NCBI GenBank assembly: GCA_007026445.1
Contig: VDMD01000084.1
Coordinates: 1 to 64,000 of the forward strand
Reading direction: 5' to 3'
Source of the DNA: Schizophyllum amplum
Taxonomy: Eukaryota; Basidiomycota; Agaricomycetes; Agaricales; Schizophyllaceae
Length of the DNA: 64,000 nucleotides
Shown here one piece after another: positions 32,524 through 42,421 of this stretch (the first letter of the stretch is position 1; every line of letters starts with the position of its first letter). A program made the position numbers and the translations under genes. The notes beneath the pieces are model-generated. The model was not told the origin of the DNA and made no database searches. It was given only the letters and a program-made list of their open reading frames with translations.

Positions 32524-32916
32524 CTGTGACGGTGGTGAGCTTGGAGTCCACGGCTGTGCGTTCCCAAGCCAGTGCGTTCGCAAGCTCGCGCTGTTCCCAA
32601 GTTCGCGCCATTCTCAAGCCTGGTCGATTCCGCCCACGCACCTTAAAGCGAATGAAGTGAACCGAGGGAAGCAGAAGGCGCCGTGAAAACGAAGTCTTGT
32701 GCGCGAACGCTGCCTGTCGGTGACTGAAGAAAGAGACAGCTGGCGGGAAAAGAAGGTCGACTCCTGGTCGCCGTCGCGCGCACGTGCGTGGCCGGGTTCG
32801 ACGCGCCGACGCGCCGATGACCCGAGGTCGTGCCGATGCAGCACAGTGATCACTGACCTTCGGGCGCGCGAGGACGATGGAAGGCAGGAGCAGGACGCCG
32901 TGCTGTGCAGCCGCCA
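32524..32916. other. Upstream region of the Kre9-like gene
   Basis: A short direct repeat (CCAAGCCAGTGCGTTCGCAAGC with variants) at 32565-32610 lies just upstream of the start. No other feature recognised. Confidence 0.4.
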
Positions 32917-33081
32917 ATGGACGCGCTGGCGCAGGCGCTGGACACATTTGCAATGCCCCCCACCGCAGCATCCGCGGTCTCGGTCGCTCTCTTCCGCAAA
33001 CCCTACATCGGACAATTCATTGTACGCTGCATCGGGCAGTCTTGTTCGCTGAAGGTGCGTGCGCGCGTCCAACGCCCTTGA
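32917..33081 (+). CDS. Small open frame, unrecognised
   Basis: A 54-codon frame from ATG 32917 to TGA 33079-33081 (MDALAQALDTFAMPPTAAS..., then VALFRKPYIGQFIVRCIGQS). A GTGCGT at about 33055 could be a splice donor, so the real protein may continue in a further exon not found. It is more ordered than surrounding frames but has no family I know. It is divergent from the Kre9-like gene. Confidence 0.3.
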   Translation: MDALAQALDTFAMPPTAASAVSVALFRKPYIGQFIVRCIGQSCSLKVRARVQRP

Positions 33082-33493
33082 CGATGTCCCTCACTCGCTC
33101 GCCGCCGGCCTCCTCGTATCTCCACGACCACTGTCCGGGGATATCCACAAGCCCAGTACGAACCGTGTCCTAGCTATGTACCCCAGCGCATACACCGCAC
33201 CGGTCCATTGAGCATATATCACGCCGGTCCATCGCGCATACACAGACACCGCGCATACACAGACACCGCGCATACATCCTCGTCAACGTCCACGCCGTAT
33301 CTTCCCCCCTTCCCCCTTCACACCTCCCATTTCGACCTCCATCCTCCCCTTCTCTCTTTTCAACCCCACCATCCTCCCCTTCCCCGTCGGCATCCCTTCC
33401 TCCCTCCTTTACCACCCAGTGCCTCCTTTGCCACCCAGTCCCCCTCATACACTCCCTTCCGCTCTCACTTCACATCTGCCTCCTCTCCACTAT
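33082..33493. other. Intergenic, short repeats
   Basis: Contains three copies of an ACACCGCGCATACACAG-type unit at 33238-33275 and a pyrimidine-rich tract. Leads into the second tRNA gene. Confidence 0.45.
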
Positions 33494-33582
33494 GGCCGCC
33501 TGGCGTAATGGCAACGCGTCTGACTACGATGAACACGTATCGGTATATCAGGAGATTGCAGGTTCGACCCCTGCGGTGGTCA
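33494..33582 (+). tRNA. tRNA-Arg(ACG), 17-base intron
   Basis: The mature 72-nt sequence is identical to that of the tRNA at 29.7 kb, with the same cloverleaf and invariant bases. The intron after position 37 is 17 bases (TGAACACGTATCGGTAT) and unrelated in sequence to the 27-base intron of the sibling. The immediate flanks ATGGCCGCC... and ...GTCATT are shared. The A box is TGGCGTAATGG and the B box GGTTCGACCCC. Confidence 0.93.
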
Positions 33583-33601
33583 TTTCTTCAGGGCGATGTG
33601 C

Positions 33602-33610
33602 TTTTTTTTT
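33602..33610 (+). terminator. RNA polymerase III terminator
   Basis: Nine T, 20 bases past the tRNA 3' end, within an inverted repeat AGGGCGATG/CATCGCCCT that could form a hairpin. Confidence 0.7.
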
Positions 33611-33639
33611 CATCGCCCTGATTCCCTCCACATCGCCCT

Positions 33640-35125
33640 CTTTGCCCCCTCTTCACACCCTTCACCCCTCCCGCCCTCTCCCTTCACCCCCCCTTTCCAC
33701 CCCCCCTTCTCATCCTTCACCCCCTCCTCACCTCTCTTCGCCCTCCTCTCTCTTCACCCCCCTTCTACCTTCTTCTCCTCTTCGCCCGCCCCCTCTCTCT
33801 CCCCTTTCTCTCCCCCTTCTCTCCCCCCTCTCCATACCCCTCTCTTCACATCGCCACCCCCATTCACATCGTCCCCCCTCTTCACATCGCCCCCTTCTCT
33901 CCCCCTCTCTCTCCCCTCTCTCTCCACCCTCTGAAGGAGGGAGAGGGTGAGAGGGGAAGAGGGGTGAGGGAGGACAGGGAAGAGTGAGAAGGGGTGGCAA
34001 GAGGCTAGGAGGGCGATGGCGAGGCGATGGAGAGGTGAGAGGCGATGGAGAGGTGAGAGGGGAAGGGCGTGAGAGGGGTGAGGCGAGGGGAGGAGGCGAG
34101 GGTGAGGCAATGGCCCGGAGGCCAGGGGGGGTCGAGGCGGAGGCAACCACTGAGGCGGGCGAACGGCTAGGAGGCCAGGGGGGAGGCTCTTCCCACCACC
34201 AAGGGGGGGGGGGGTGACTGGGGAGGCGACGCAGAGGAGGACGGCGAACGGCTAGGAGGGGTCGAGGGCTCGAGGGTGAGAGGGAGGCAAGGGGCAAGGG
34301 AGAGGGGGGGAAGGGGGAGGCTCTTCCCACCACCAAGGGGGGGGAGGGGGAGGCAAGAGGCGAGCGAATGCGACCGGGGAGGCGAGCAAGCGAGCACGGG
34401 ATGGCGAGGGGGGGGGGGGGGGGGCGACGAGCGCAAGCGAGCACGGGATGGCGAGGGGGAGGCAACCACTGAGGCGGGTCGACCGGAGCGGGGGCGACAG
34501 AGAGCGGGGAGAGGGGGTCAAAAGGCGGGTGAGGGGGTGAGGAGAGGGAGAGATGGCGATGAGGCGACCACTGAGGCGGGGAAGAAGCGAGAGGAGGCCA
34601 GGGGGCCGACTGGGGAGGCCCCGAGTGGGAGAGGGAAGGAGGCTAGGGGGAAGAGGAGGAGGCTGGGGGCGAGGGGAGTGAGAGGCGGGGAGGCGAGGGG
34701 AGGGGGAAGCGGGGGCGGCGAGGTGAGGGGCGAGGGTGAGATGGCCCGGAGGCCAGGAGGCGAAGAGGAGGTGGGGTGGAAGGGGGCGAGGGCAACTGGG
34801 GAGGGGTGAGGGGGTGGAGGCCAGGAGGCCACTGAGGCGGCTAGGAGGACGGCGAACGGCTAGGAGGGTTGGGTGAGGGGGAGGACGGCAAGAGCGCAAG
34901 CGAGCACGGGATGGCGAAGGGGAGGGAGGAAGTGGGTGGAGAGGGCGAGAGGCGAGGGAGGGGAAGTGGGTGAGGGAGGCGAGAGGAGGAGGCAAGGGGG
35001 GGGGCGACGAGGGAGGAAAGAAGGCTGGGGGGGAGGCGGGGTAAGGGGTGAGCAAGGGGCGACTGGGGAGGGAAGAAGAGGGGTGAGAGGACGGCGAGAG
35101 GGAGGCGGGAGGGAGGGTGAAGGTG
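33640..35125. repeat. Strand-biased pyrimidine then purine tract
   Basis: From 33640 to about 33940 the plus strand is mostly C and T (CTCTCCCC and TTCACCCC units); from 33940 to 35125 it is mostly G and A (GAGGCGAGGGG, GGGGGAGGC), with a 15-base G run near 34411-34426 and repeated CTTCCCACCACCAAGGGG blocks at 34187 and 34323. The switch at about 33940 makes a large imperfect mirror or inverted structure. Long frames here are low-complexity and not genes. Confidence 0.75.
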
Positions 35126-35144
35126 AGCTTCCTAGTTCAGCGCC

Positions 35145-35345
35145 GGCCACCCACCCAGCTCATCGACACACAGCTCTGCCTCTCCCGCTCGACCGACCAC
35201 AGCTCTCCCGCTCGGCTCGGCATCTCTGCTCTCCCGCTCGACACACAGCTCTGCCTCTCCCGCTCGACACCCACCCAGCTCATCGACCACCGCTCTGCCT
35301 CTCCCGCTCGACACACAGCTCTGCCTCTCCCGCTCGGGCTCGGCA
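35145..35345. repeat. Minisatellite, about 26-bp unit
   Basis: Six units of CTCTGCCTCTCCCGCTCGACA with ACACAG or CCCACCCAGCTCATCGACC linkers. Confidence 0.8.
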
Positions 35346-35369
35346 TCTCTCATCCTCGCTGTGTCTCGT

Positions 35370-38300
35370 GTCGCTGTGTCGAGCGCCTCCCGTCGTTGTG
35401 GGTCCGCGCCTCGTCTTGCTGTGGCCCGCGCCTCATCGCGCTGTAGCCCGCTCCTCGTCCTCGCTCTGGCGAGCGCATCTCTCATTCTCGCTGTGTCTCG
35501 CGTCGCCTCGTCCTCGCCGTGGGTCTGCGCCGAAGCGTCGTGCTGTGGCCCGCGCCGAAGCGTCGTGCTGTGGTCTGCGCCTCATCCTCGTTGTGGCGAG
35601 CGCCGAAGCGTCGCTGTGGTGAGCACCGAAGCGTCGGCGCTGTGACGAGCACCGAGACGTCGTGCTGTGGCGAGCGTCGCCGAAGCGTCCTCGCCTCATC
35701 GCGCTGTGGGTCCGCGCCGTGGGTGGCGCCTCATCGCGCTGTGTCGAGCACCGAAAGCGTCGTGCTGTGGCGAGCGTCGCCGAAGCGTCTCGCTGTGTCG
35801 AGCGCCGAGTCGGCGCTGTGTCTCGCGCCGAAGCGTCTGCGCTGTGTCTCGCGTCGCCGAGTCGGCGTTGTGGCAACGAGCGGCGAAGCGTCTCGCTGTG
35901 GCGAGCGCGCCGAAGCGTCTCGCTGTGGCGAGCGTCGCCGAAGCGTCGGTGCTGTGACGAGCGCCGAAGCGTCTCGCTGTGGTCTGCGCCGAAGCGTCTC
36001 GCTGTGTCTCGCGTCGCCGAAGCGTCGGCGCTGTGTCTCGCGTCGCCGAAGCGTCTCGCTGTGTCTCGCGTCGCCGAAGCGTCGCTGTGGCGAGCGCCGA
36101 AGCGTCGTCGCTGTGGCGAGCGCCGAAGCGTCAGCGCTGTGGCGAGCGCCGAAGCGTCTCGCTGTGTCGAGCGCCGAAGCGTCGTGCTGTGTCTCGCGTC
36201 GCCGAAGCGTCGTCGCTGTGGCGAGTGCCGAATCGTCTCGCTGTGGTCGAGCGCCGAAGCGTCGTGCTGTGGCGAGCGCCGAAGCGTCGTCGGCGCTGTG
36301 GGTCCGCGCCGAAGCGTCGTTGTGGCGAGCGCCGCCTCGTCGTCGTGCTGTAGCCCGCTCCTCGCCTTGCTGTGGCGAGCGCCGAAGCGTCGTGCTGTGT
36401 CGAGCGCCGAGTCGTCGTTGTGTCTCGCGCCGAAGCGTCTCGCTGTGTCGAGCGCCGAAGCGTCGCGCTGTGACGAGCGCCGAAGCGTCGTTGTGTCGAG
36501 CGCCGCCGAAGCGTCTCGCTGTGGCGAGCGTCGCCGAAGCGTCGCGCTGTGTCTCGCGCCGCCGAAGCGTCGTTGTGTCGAGCGCCGAAGCGTCTTGCTG
36601 TGGTCGAGCACCGAAGCGTCTCGCTGTGGCGAGCGCCGAAGCGTCATCGCTGTGGCGAGCGTCGCCGAAGCGTCATCGCTGTGGCGAGCGTCGCCGAAGC
36701 GTCTCGCTGTGGGTCCGCGCCAAAGCGTCTCGCTGTGGCGAGCGTCGCCGAAGCGTCGTTGTGTCTCGCGCCGAAGCGTCTCGCTGTGTCGAGCGCCTCG
36801 TCTCGTTGTGTCGAGCGTCCCCGAAGCGTCTCGTTGTGTCTCGCGCGCCGAAGCGTCGTCGCTGTGGCTCACGTCGCCGAAGCGTCTCGTTGTGGCGAGC
36901 ACCTCGTCTCGCTGTGGCGAGCGTCGCCGAAGCGTCTCGCTGTGTCTCGCGTCGCCGAAGCGTCTCGCTGTGTCTCGCGCCGCCGAAGCGTCGTCGCTGT
37001 GGGTCCGCGCTTCATCCTCGTTGTGGCGAGCGCCGAAGCGTCTCGCTGTGGGTCCGCGCCTCGTCATCGTTGTGTCTCGCGCCGAAGCGTCGCCGCTGTG
37101 GCGAGCGCCGAAGGGTCGCGCTGTGACGAGCGTCGCCGAAGCGTCGTCGCTGTGGCGAGCGCCGAAGTGTCGTCGATGTGGGGAGCGCCGAAGCGTCGTC
37201 TCGCTGTGGCGAGCGCCGAAGCGTCGCTGTGGCGAGCGCCGAAGCGTCGTGCTGTGGCGAGCGCCGCCGAAGCGTCTCGCTGTGGCGAGCGCCGCCGAAG
37301 CGTCTCGCTGTGGCGAGCGCCGCCGAAGCGTCTCGCTGTGGCGAGCGCCGCCGAAGCGTCTCGCTGTGGCGAGCGCCGAAGCGTCTCGCTGTGGTCGAGC
37401 GTCGCCGAAGCGTCGTCGCTGTGTCGAGCACCGAAGCGTCGTGCTGTGGCGAGCGCCGAAGCGGCGCTGTGGGGAGCACCGAAGCGTCTCGCTGTGTCTC
37501 GCGTCGCCGAAGCGTCGCTTGGGTCCGCGCCGAAGCGTCGTTGTGACGAGCGCCGAAGCGTCGTCGCTGTGGCGAGCGCCGAAGCGTCGGTGTGGGTCTG
37601 CGCTGAGTCGTCGCTGTGGCGAGCGCCGAAGCGTCGTCGCTGTGTCTCGCGCCGAAGCGTCGTCGTCGCTGTGCCTCGCGCGCCGAAGCGTCGTCGCTGT
37701 GGGTCCGCGCCGAAGCGTCGCTGGTGCTGTGACGAGCACCGAAGCGTCGTCGCTGTGTCGAGCACCGAAGCGTCGCTGTGTCTCGCGCCTCGTCTTGCTG
37801 TGACGAGCGCCTCGTCCTCGCTGTGGCGAGCGTTGCCGAAGCGTCGGCGCTGTGGCGAGCGCCGAGTCGTCGCCGTGGTCTGCGCCGAAGCGTCGTGCTG
37901 TGGTCGAGCGCCGAAGCGTCGTTGTGTCGAGCTCGGCTCATCCTCGTTGTGTCTCGCGCCTCGTCCTCGTTGTGGCGAGCGTCGCCTCGTTCTCGTTGTG
38001 GGTCCGCGCCTCGTCCTCGTCGTGGCTCGCGCCGAAGCGTCGGCGCTGTGGCGAGCGCCGAAGCGTCGCTGTGTCTCGCGTCGCCTCATCGCGCTGTGGG
38101 TCTGCACCGAAGCGTCGTCGCTGTGGCGAGCGCCGAAGCGTCGTCGCTGTGGCGAGCGCCGAGACGTCGTCGCTGTGGCGAGCGTCGCCGAAGCGTCGCT
38201 GTGGCGACGGCGCCGAAGCGTCGTCGTGGCGAGCGTCGCCTCGTCGTTGCTGTGGCGAGCGTCGCCGAAGCGTCTCGCTGTGGGTCTGCGCCGAAGCGTC

Positions 38301-38735
38301 GCTGTGTCTCGCGTCGCCGAAGCGTCGTGCTGTGTCTCGCGTCGCCGAAGCGTCGTCGCTGTGGTGAGCGCCGCCGAAAGCGTCGTGCTGTGACGAGCGC
38401 CGAAGCGTTGCTGTGGCGAGCGCCGAAGCGTCGTTGTGGGTCCGCGCCGAAGCGGCGTCGCTGTGACGAGCGCCGAAGTGTCTCGCTGTGTCTCGCGCCG
38501 AAGCGTCTCGCTGTGACGAGCGCCGAAGCGTCGTCGCTGTGGGTCTGCGCCGAGTCGTCGTTGCTGTGACGAGCGCCGAAGCGTCCTCGTTGTGGCTCGC
38601 GTCGCCGAAGCGTCGTGCTGTAGCGAGGGCCGAAGCGTCGTGCTGTAGCGAGGGCCGAAGCGTCGCTGTGGGGAGCGCCGAAGCGTCGTGCTGTGACGAG
38701 CGTCGCCGAAGCGTCGTGCTGTGGCGATGGCGAGC
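35370..38735. repeat. 3.4-kb minisatellite, 22-28 bp unit GCCGAAGCGTC
   Basis: Roughly 130 imperfect units combining GCCGAAGCGTCTCGCTGTG with GCGAGC or TCTCGCGTC. A homogeneous block of five 28-base units lies at 37248-37375, suggesting recent local expansion. The array is open in four frames, giving products of up to 768 residues rich in Arg, Ala and Ser; these are products of a repeat that lacks stop words, not proteins. Confidence 0.9.
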
Positions 38736-39044
38736 TTTCCTCCCCGTCGGGCTGCTGCAGCGGCGGCCCGCGTCGCGCCTCGTCGCTCTAAGCGTCGCGC
38801 CTCGCCTGAAAATGACCTGCTTGAAGTTGAAGCTGCCCCTCAGGCCGTTCTCGCTCCCGACGGCGACGAACTTGAATTTAAAGACGCGATAGCCGTCAAA
38901 CATATAGTTGAACGAGCGGTTGTGAAACGGATGAACTCGTACCGTATCTGCGAACGCATGAACTCGTACAGTATCTGCGCAAAAAAAAACCTCATGGTGA
39001 AGAGCCCCCGGAACTACCGATACAAGCGATACACAGTGTACTAA
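38736..39044. other. Edge of the minisatellite island
   Basis: A frame from 38721 reads out of the last repeat units into a more varied stretch (ENDLLEVEAAPQAVLAPDGDE), ending near 39044. It includes a duplicated MNSY(R/S)IC segment from a 25-base direct repeat at 38932-38980. Not supported as a gene. Confidence 0.3.
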
Positions 39045-40766
39045 TCAATCATCAGTACACGCGTCCTTAACGTCAAAGCGCCAGCCCCCATACGCATAGT
39101 ACGGCTCATGCACCGCATTCGGGAATAATTTCTCCGTGTAGAAACCTGCAAAAATCTCGCAACCACCATCTACAGTCATCGCACTTGAGCGCCACAGTCG
39201 CAAGTGTCTCAGAGGTGGGAATTTTCGCTGCTCTGTTGCGAGCTACCCATGCATCTCGCTCGCGCTCGACGTCGTATACTTCTGTGCGCAAGTGACGGAG
39301 CCGCGGACAGTGCTTCGCGAGAGCAACGAGACCGCTCAGCGCGATTGATGGCAGACACAGCTTTTCGAGCAGCGGCCAGCTGCGTGCCATCAAATCGATC
39401 TCGGCCGCATTGAACGCCCTCGTTATGTCGAGATGTACCGCTTCCAGGTTGCAGAAGGCGACGAGAAGGCGGACATCGTCGCCTATGCTCGTCGTGTCCT
39501 CAGCCTCTGACTCGGAGTCGGGACCACAAGCGGCGTACACGTACAGTCGTTTCAGATGGGCGTTATTGGACAGGGTGCTGAGCATCGGGAGGGCGTCCCG
39601 GGCGTAGGAGCCATCGCTCAACGAGAGGTATAACCCTTCCAGCTTGGGGAAAGATACCTTCGCAGGTGGCACTGGGCTTCCCGGCGTTGACTCGAGGTGC
39701 TTCCCTTCAGCTCAGAGCCTGTCGGCGCGACGGTCCTTCGATCCCCAGCCTGGCACCCGGTGCCCACTTCAGGTCGGGGCCCACCAGGTACAGCGTGTGT
39801 AACAGGGGCAGCGTCGACAGGACATCCCAAATATCCGAAGCGGCCCTGTGGATGGTCACGTCCTGCAGGCCACGGAACGTTGCCAGGAGCGAAGCGTCGA
39901 TTGTGTCGGTATCCAGAATCTCGAGCGTATCCGTCAGGGTGGGGCATCGTCGGATAGCCGGGTGATGATCCGAGGAGGCACCCAGAAGTTCAGAGAGGAA
40001 AACCAATGCTGCACAGGTGATCGCTTGCGAAGATGCGGAGGATATAGCTGTGCTGGACGACCGCGTTCTCGGCATGGAGGTGGCGAAGGTTGGGGAACAG
40101 CCTGGTTCGCGGACGGCTGGCGTAGATTCTCTCGTATACGCTGGGGTAGCTGAGGCGCTTCTTGCGGTGCTGGGCGTGATTCGACAGAATATCGAAGAAG
40201 TCCCAGTCGACCTTGTCGCATCGCAATGCGGCAGTGTGGAGAGCCTTGATCCTGGAGGTGTAGTGCATGATTCCCTCCCACTCGGACTGCTTGATCGCAC
40301 GTAGCAGGATCTGGAAGCGGGGACTCAGGGGTGAGCGATAGATGTCCGAGAACGATATTTCTACGTACGAAGACCGGGTTATTGAACGCGCCCTCGTCTT
40401 TCGAGCCGTTGATAACGCTAGGAATGATCGCGTCATCCTCGTGTTGCTCCGACTCTGCCGATGCCGATGAGTCTTGTCGAACGGTGCTTCGTCCCGCTTC
40501 ATCAAAATAGTAAGTACAACGCGCTGCTCGCGATCCATCGCAACACGACCCTCACCTCATGAAAGCACCACACGTCATCGGGCAAGAGTTGAGCACGTTC
40601 AGAAGATCGACACTTCCCATAAGTAGTTTGCGGCGACGTCGTGCCACAGCCGATTAATGCGCACCGCGCTGGCGAGATTGACATGCTTGTTTTTGGCCCT
40701 CGCAAGGAAGTCGAGCACGATGCTGAGGACCTCGACCGGCAGCGCTTCCATGCACGCGTGGCGCAT
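39045..40766 (-). pseudogene. F-box-like pseudogene, duplicate of the 10.6 kb gene
   Basis: Reading leftwards from ATG 40766 (MRHACMEALPVEVLSIVLDFLA...), all three exons of the family can be followed, but the frame is lost at least four times: one base is missing after NYLWE and two more shortly after, in the F-box exon; the frame breaks again after LCSIGF (about 39998), between the segments ending near 39,700 and starting at 39,670, and once more near the C-terminus before FPNAVHEP. The intron borders are still GT-AG. The preserved promoter block and high similarity to the 10.6 kb gene indicate a recent duplicate that died recently. Confidence 0.85.
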
Positions 40767-41020
40767 GTAGACGATGAGTGTTTCTTAGCTGTAGTCGATA
40801 GGTGAGCGTTGTCGAAGACACTCTATTGACGGTGAGTGACGGGAGAGGGATGATGGGAAAAGGGAAAGGATGAACAGGACCAGGCTACGAGGCGCGCTTA
40901 TTAAGGCTACGGCACAGCGTGCTCGGACCCACTGCTGTGAAGAGCTTATTGTGACTCGCCATGAAGTGCGCATGTGACAAAGAATGAATGAATTTTGTGG
41001 CGCAACGGGTCCGAGGCGAC
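40767..41020 (-). promoter_or_regulatory. Promoter-like block shared with the 10.6 kb F-box gene
   Basis: On the minus strand this region carries GGACCCGTTGCGCCACAA, TTTGTCACATGCGCA, GCGAGTCA and TTAATAAGCGCG in the same order and spacing as upstream of 10,579. It shows that the duplication included about 250 bases of 5' flank. Confidence 0.6.
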
Positions 41021-41075
41021 GTGTTTTACCCAACTGGTCATACGCCGAAAGACACTTCGTTCGTTGTTTAGTTGT

Positions 41076-42421
41076 TTAGGCGCATGTCTCATCCTCGAGA
41101 TCCCAGGCGCCCCATTTGCCTTCTTCGACCTGAAGGAGCTGGCGTAAGTGCCGAGTTATGAGAGGTGAGAAGATCTCCCGTAGCGAGAACGTATAGCGTC
41201 TGCTCAGCTATCCGCCTTAAGGGGAGGACGCGTGTAGAAGTGCAAGGGGCGCGTGGAGAGGCGCAAGGAATGCGTAAAAGCGAGGGAGCCGCGCGTAAAT
41301 GCAAGCACGAGAACGAGAAGCAACGAAGAGGGGACGAAAGGCGACTCACCCTATCAGCGCACCTCATCGCGCCGGGGAACTTCTGGCCGTGCACGATGGC
41401 GGGAGTGCGGCGGCACATGTCGCGCCAGGCGCCGCCTTCGAGGCGTCCGAAGAGTCGGGCTTCGTAGTTCTGTGGGTATGTGAGCGTGGATAGCGGAAGG
41501 ACGAGCAAAAGGCATAGGGCGGACAGACGATGAGTGCGTAAGGGCGGGTGAGAAGGAAGGAGAGGGAGATGTGGTGGAGGAACCTGTTAACGAGAAACAT
41601 GTTGACGAGGAAGATGCGGACGAGGACAGTGGAAGAGGACGAGGACAGTGGAGGAGGACGAAGGGATACGCGGACGTTGGGAGCGGTATTGGGACTTACG
41701 CGCAGCCCCGAAGCGTCCGCTGTGCAGCCCTGTTCATCGTTTAGCTGGTGTTGGCGACGGAAGGAGATCCGACGACGCACCTTATCCGCGAACGCGGCCC
41801 AATTGCTGATACACTCCGGCTCGTCGTAATCGACGATCCAATGGCCGAAGACCGTGCCGTTCTGAGCAATATCAGTCTCGCTCCCTCTCTGCTCCTCGCG
41901 CCGCGCGACCAAAAGCCCAACCACGCACCGCATCCCTATCGCACCACGCCGGCCTCTCCACAATCCGCCCCGTAATCTCCACCTCCGGCGCCTCCCCGAC
42001 ACAGATCTTGTGCCACGCCTCCCCCGGCGCCGGCGGCTCGACGTGCAGCTGCGCCGCGTACGCACGCGTCCCGTAGCCCAGGCAGCTGACGTCGGCGACA
42101 AGAGGGACCTCCCAGTAGATCTCGCGCTCGATAGGCGCCGAGGGCTGCAGCGTCTTGACGAGGACCCCGATCGCGAGGGCGACTTGGACGAGCACGAGGA
42201 TGGGGAAGACGGCGCGGGTCTTGGAGGTGCGGTGGGGCTTGGTGCAGAGCGGGGTCGTCTCGTCGGCGTGGGGGAGATCGGGCGTGCTAGGCGCCGCGTG
42301 GTACGACGGCGGCGGGGAGCTGTGGTACGATGGTCAGCGATGGTGGTGCGGGTGATGAAGGATAAGACTCACTGGCCTGCTGCTGGCTCGCGTATCGACG
42401 AGGTTGAGGGTGCGCCATCAT
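41076..42421 (-). CDS. Uncharacterised single-pass membrane protein (copy B)
   Basis: Six exons: 42421-42373, 42319-41929, 41861-41781, 41729-41700, 41469-41350 and 41129-41076. Exons 3 to 6 (81, 30, 120 and 54 bases) match copy C exactly in length. A Pro-rich cytoplasmic start and a membrane helix (FPILVLVQVALAIGVLV) precede an ectodomain with YWEVPLV, CLGYGTRAY, RPAWCDRD, HWIVDYDEPECISNW, LFGRLEGGAWRDMCRRTP and a C-terminus GKWGAWDLEDETCA. Paired Cys and conserved Trp suggest a folded extracellular domain. Exon 1 is one base short for its phase (46 or 49 bases where 47 is expected), so either the start lies elsewhere, there is a sequencing error, or this copy is newly disabled. No named family is known to me. 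Confidence 0.65.

Noticed and set aside
33994..34809. Glu/Gly/Arg-rich plus-strand frames in the purine tract
   Set aside because: Low-complexity purine sequence gives such frames automatically; no ordered domain or conserved start.
35433..37803. Reading frames of 768, 713 and 535 codons, listed as possible giant proteins
   Set aside because: They overlap on both strands, consist wholly of a 22-28 bp minisatellite and cycle through a few residues. The repeat simply lacks stop words.
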